Shown here in pieces: positions 62,777 to 64,000 of a stretch of 64,000 nt of DNA (the first letter of the stretch is position 1; the number at the start of each line of letters is the position of its first letter). A program made the position numbers and the translations under genes. The stretch is from Planctomycetota bacterium (GTDB taxonomy: Bacteria > Planctomycetota > Planctomycetia > Pirellulales > Pirellulaceae): contig JAFLCP010000014.1 in the NCBI GenBank assembly GCA_017303505.1, positions 1 to 64,000 on the forward strand. Direction: 5' to 3'. The notes beneath the pieces were generated by a model. The model did not search any database, was not told where the DNA came from, and was given only the letters and a program-made list of their open reading frames with translations.

Positions 62777-64000
62777 ATGACCAACAACAATCCTGGACAG
62801 CCTGTTCCTGTACTTCTCGATGGAAAGTGGCAAACCTCTAACTCCACTGGAACCTTTCAAGCGACCAATCCCACTACGGGAGAGAAAATCGCAACTCTAT
62901 TTCCCATCAGCAGTTGGAAGGATTGTGAACTCGCATTGCAAGCCGCTGAGGCTGCATTCTGGGAACTTAAAAAGTGTGGTATAGAAAAAATCGCCAAGTT
63001 CCTAGAACTCTACGCCGACAAGATCGATGCCGATAAAGCCACTCTGGTTGAATTAGCCAATCGCGAAACCGGGCTTCCAACTGCTCCTCGACTTGGCGAT
63101 GTAGAACTACCACGCACCACAAACCAACTTCGCATAGCAGCCAAGGCCACTCGCGAAGGAAGCTGGAGCCTACCAACGGTTGATACCAAGGCGAACATTC
63201 GCTCGTGCTACCAAGCACTTGGCCCTATTGCCGTTTTTGGCCCCAACAATTTCCCTTTCGCATTTGGCAGTTTATCCGGTGGCGATTTTGCCGCTGCAAT
63301 CGCGGCAGGTAATCCTGTGATAGGCAAAGCGAATAGCTCGCACCCAGAAACCACTAAACGCTTCGCGGAACTTGCCATCGATGCAGTTCGTGAAGCAGGC
63401 CTTCCGCTCGGTACAATCCAACTCATCTACCGAACATCGCATGACGATGGAATGAAATTGGTCAGCGATCATCGAATTGGAGCAACCGGCTATACAGGGA
63501 GTCGACACGCCGGCCTTGCATTAAAAGCCGCTGCTGATGCCGCAGGAAAACCTATCTACTTGGAACTTAGCAGTGTAAACCCAGTTGTATTCCTGCCCGG
63601 AGCATTGGCCGAACGAGGTGAACAACTCGTTGACGAATACCTTGGAAGCGTCTTGATGGGCACTGGGCAATTCTGCACGAACCCAGGGTTCGTACTGGTC
63701 TTGGATAATGCTGATGGCCAACTTTGGATTGAAAGAGTGGCCGCCCGTTTCAAAGCTGCTCCGTGCGGCACATTGCTTTCCCCAGCTGTCCAGCGTTCGC
63801 TGACCACGAGCGTTCAAACTCTGGTAGGCTTTGGTGCCAAACTACTCGCTGGAGGCACACCGGTCGATGGCCCTCGCTGTGCTTACTCCAACACTTTACT
63901 TGAGATCACTGCCAGCACTTTCGTGACGAACCCAGAGGGTTTCCAAACAGAAGCTTTCGGCAATGCGGCGTTGGTCGTCAAAGCCAAGTCCGTTGCTGAG
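62777..64000 (+). CDS. Aldehyde dehydrogenase, alpha-ketoglutaric semialdehyde type (partial)
   Basis: Starts at ATG 62777 and runs off the window after 408 codons; a full member has about 510-530. Landmarks: FGPNNFPFAFGSLSGGDFAA (cofactor region), GATGYTGSRHAG, the general base E263 in YLELSSVNPV and the nucleophile C300 in GTGQFCTNPG. The FPFAFxxxGGDxxxALAAG and ATGYTGSxxxG forms are typical of the NADP-dependent 2,5-dioxovalerate dehydrogenase group. It would oxidise the semialdehyde to 2-oxoglutarate. It follows the FAH-family gene by 68 bp. Confidence 0.85.
   Translation, partial: MTNNNPGQPVPVLLDGKWQTSNSTGTFQATNPTTGEKIATLFPISSWKDCELALQAAEAAFWELKKCGIEKIAKFLELYADKIDADKATLVELANRETGLPTAPRLGDVELPRTTNQLRIAAKATREGSWSLPTVDTKANIRSCYQALGPIAVFGPNNFPFAFGSLSGGDFAAAIAAGNPVIGKANSSHPETTKRFAELAIDAVREAGLPLGTIQLIYRTSHDDGMKLVSDHRIGATGYTGSRHAGLALKAAADAAGKPIYLELSSVNPVVFLPGALAERGEQLVDEYLGSVLMGTGQFCTNPGFVLVLDNADGQLWIERVAARFKAAPCGTLLSPAVQRSLTTSVQTLVGFGAKLLAGGTPVDGPRCAYSNTLLEITASTFVTNPEGFQTEAFGNAALVVKAKSVAE

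Overview
The window looks like chromosomal DNA of a planctomycete, probably of the Pirellula/Rhodopirellula/Blastopirellula group. The evidence is family content. There is a DUF1592-type secreted cytochrome paired with a DUF1552 protein, a PSCyt1/DUF1549/DUF1553 protein paired with a DUF1501 protein, a secreted sulfatase, a giant TIG-repeat protein with an LEPR-XLL-like N-terminus, several Tat-exported proteins, and ECF sigma factors that overlap their membrane-anchored partners. No tRNA, rRNA, CRISPR array, transposase gene or phage module was seen.

Layout. 0.3-3.1 kb: an ECF sigma factor, an overlapping single-pass membrane protein and a secreted hypothetical protein. 3.1-6.5 kb: an accessory stretch with an inverted-repeat element, two small membrane proteins, a SUKH-like gene broken by an in-frame stop, a second decayed ORF, a small lipoprotein and an anchored orphan. 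6.8-11 kb: an FHA protein, a secreted amidohydrolase fused to a META domain, and a PQQ-type beta-propeller. 11.1-18.3 kb (minus strand): a compact run of ECF sigma factor, anti-sigma-like protein, small secreted protein, metallophosphoesterase, sulfatase and a YHYH-PEBP fusion, with overlaps or gaps no longer than 42 bp, so probably one self-regulated operon of exported proteins. 18.4-26.5 kb: an EEP-family hydrolase, the DUF1592/DUF1552 pair, a secreted orphan and a Gfo/Idh/MocA oxidoreductase.

26.7-36.7 kb is one minus-strand gene of about 3,300 codons made almost entirely of 38 tandem TIG-like units of about 86 residues, closed by a clear intrinsic terminator. 37-42 kb holds a short TspO-like protein, a GNAT acetyltransferase, a DinB/DUF1572 protein, an SGNH hydrolase, a methyltransferase and a HEAT-repeat protein. 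42-49 kb (minus strand) carries the DUF1501 and PSCyt1/DUF1549/DUF1553 pair, a pRiA4b ORF-3-like protein and an SMP-30-like protein.

49.4-55.8 kb is core information processing: dnaG-rpoD behind a good sigma-70-like promoter, a zinc-ribbon coiled-coil protein, and greA, whose start codon is preceded by a terminator-type hairpin. 56.2-57.7 kb is an array of nested palindromes with an exact 163-bp period, followed by a 553-bp tandem duplication that copied the 3' half of a membrane-protein gene. 58.4-64 kb has a MaoC-like hydratase, folD, a siroheme nitrite/sulfite reductase and, at the right edge, an FAH-family enzyme next to an alpha-ketoglutaric-semialdehyde-type aldehyde dehydrogenase (cut by the window end), which suggests a non-phosphorylating Weimberg-type sugar acid route.

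The items most worth a second look are the palindrome array with its duplication, the 38-repeat giant protein, the sigma-headed YHYH/sulfatase/phosphatase operon and the possible attenuator in front of greA.
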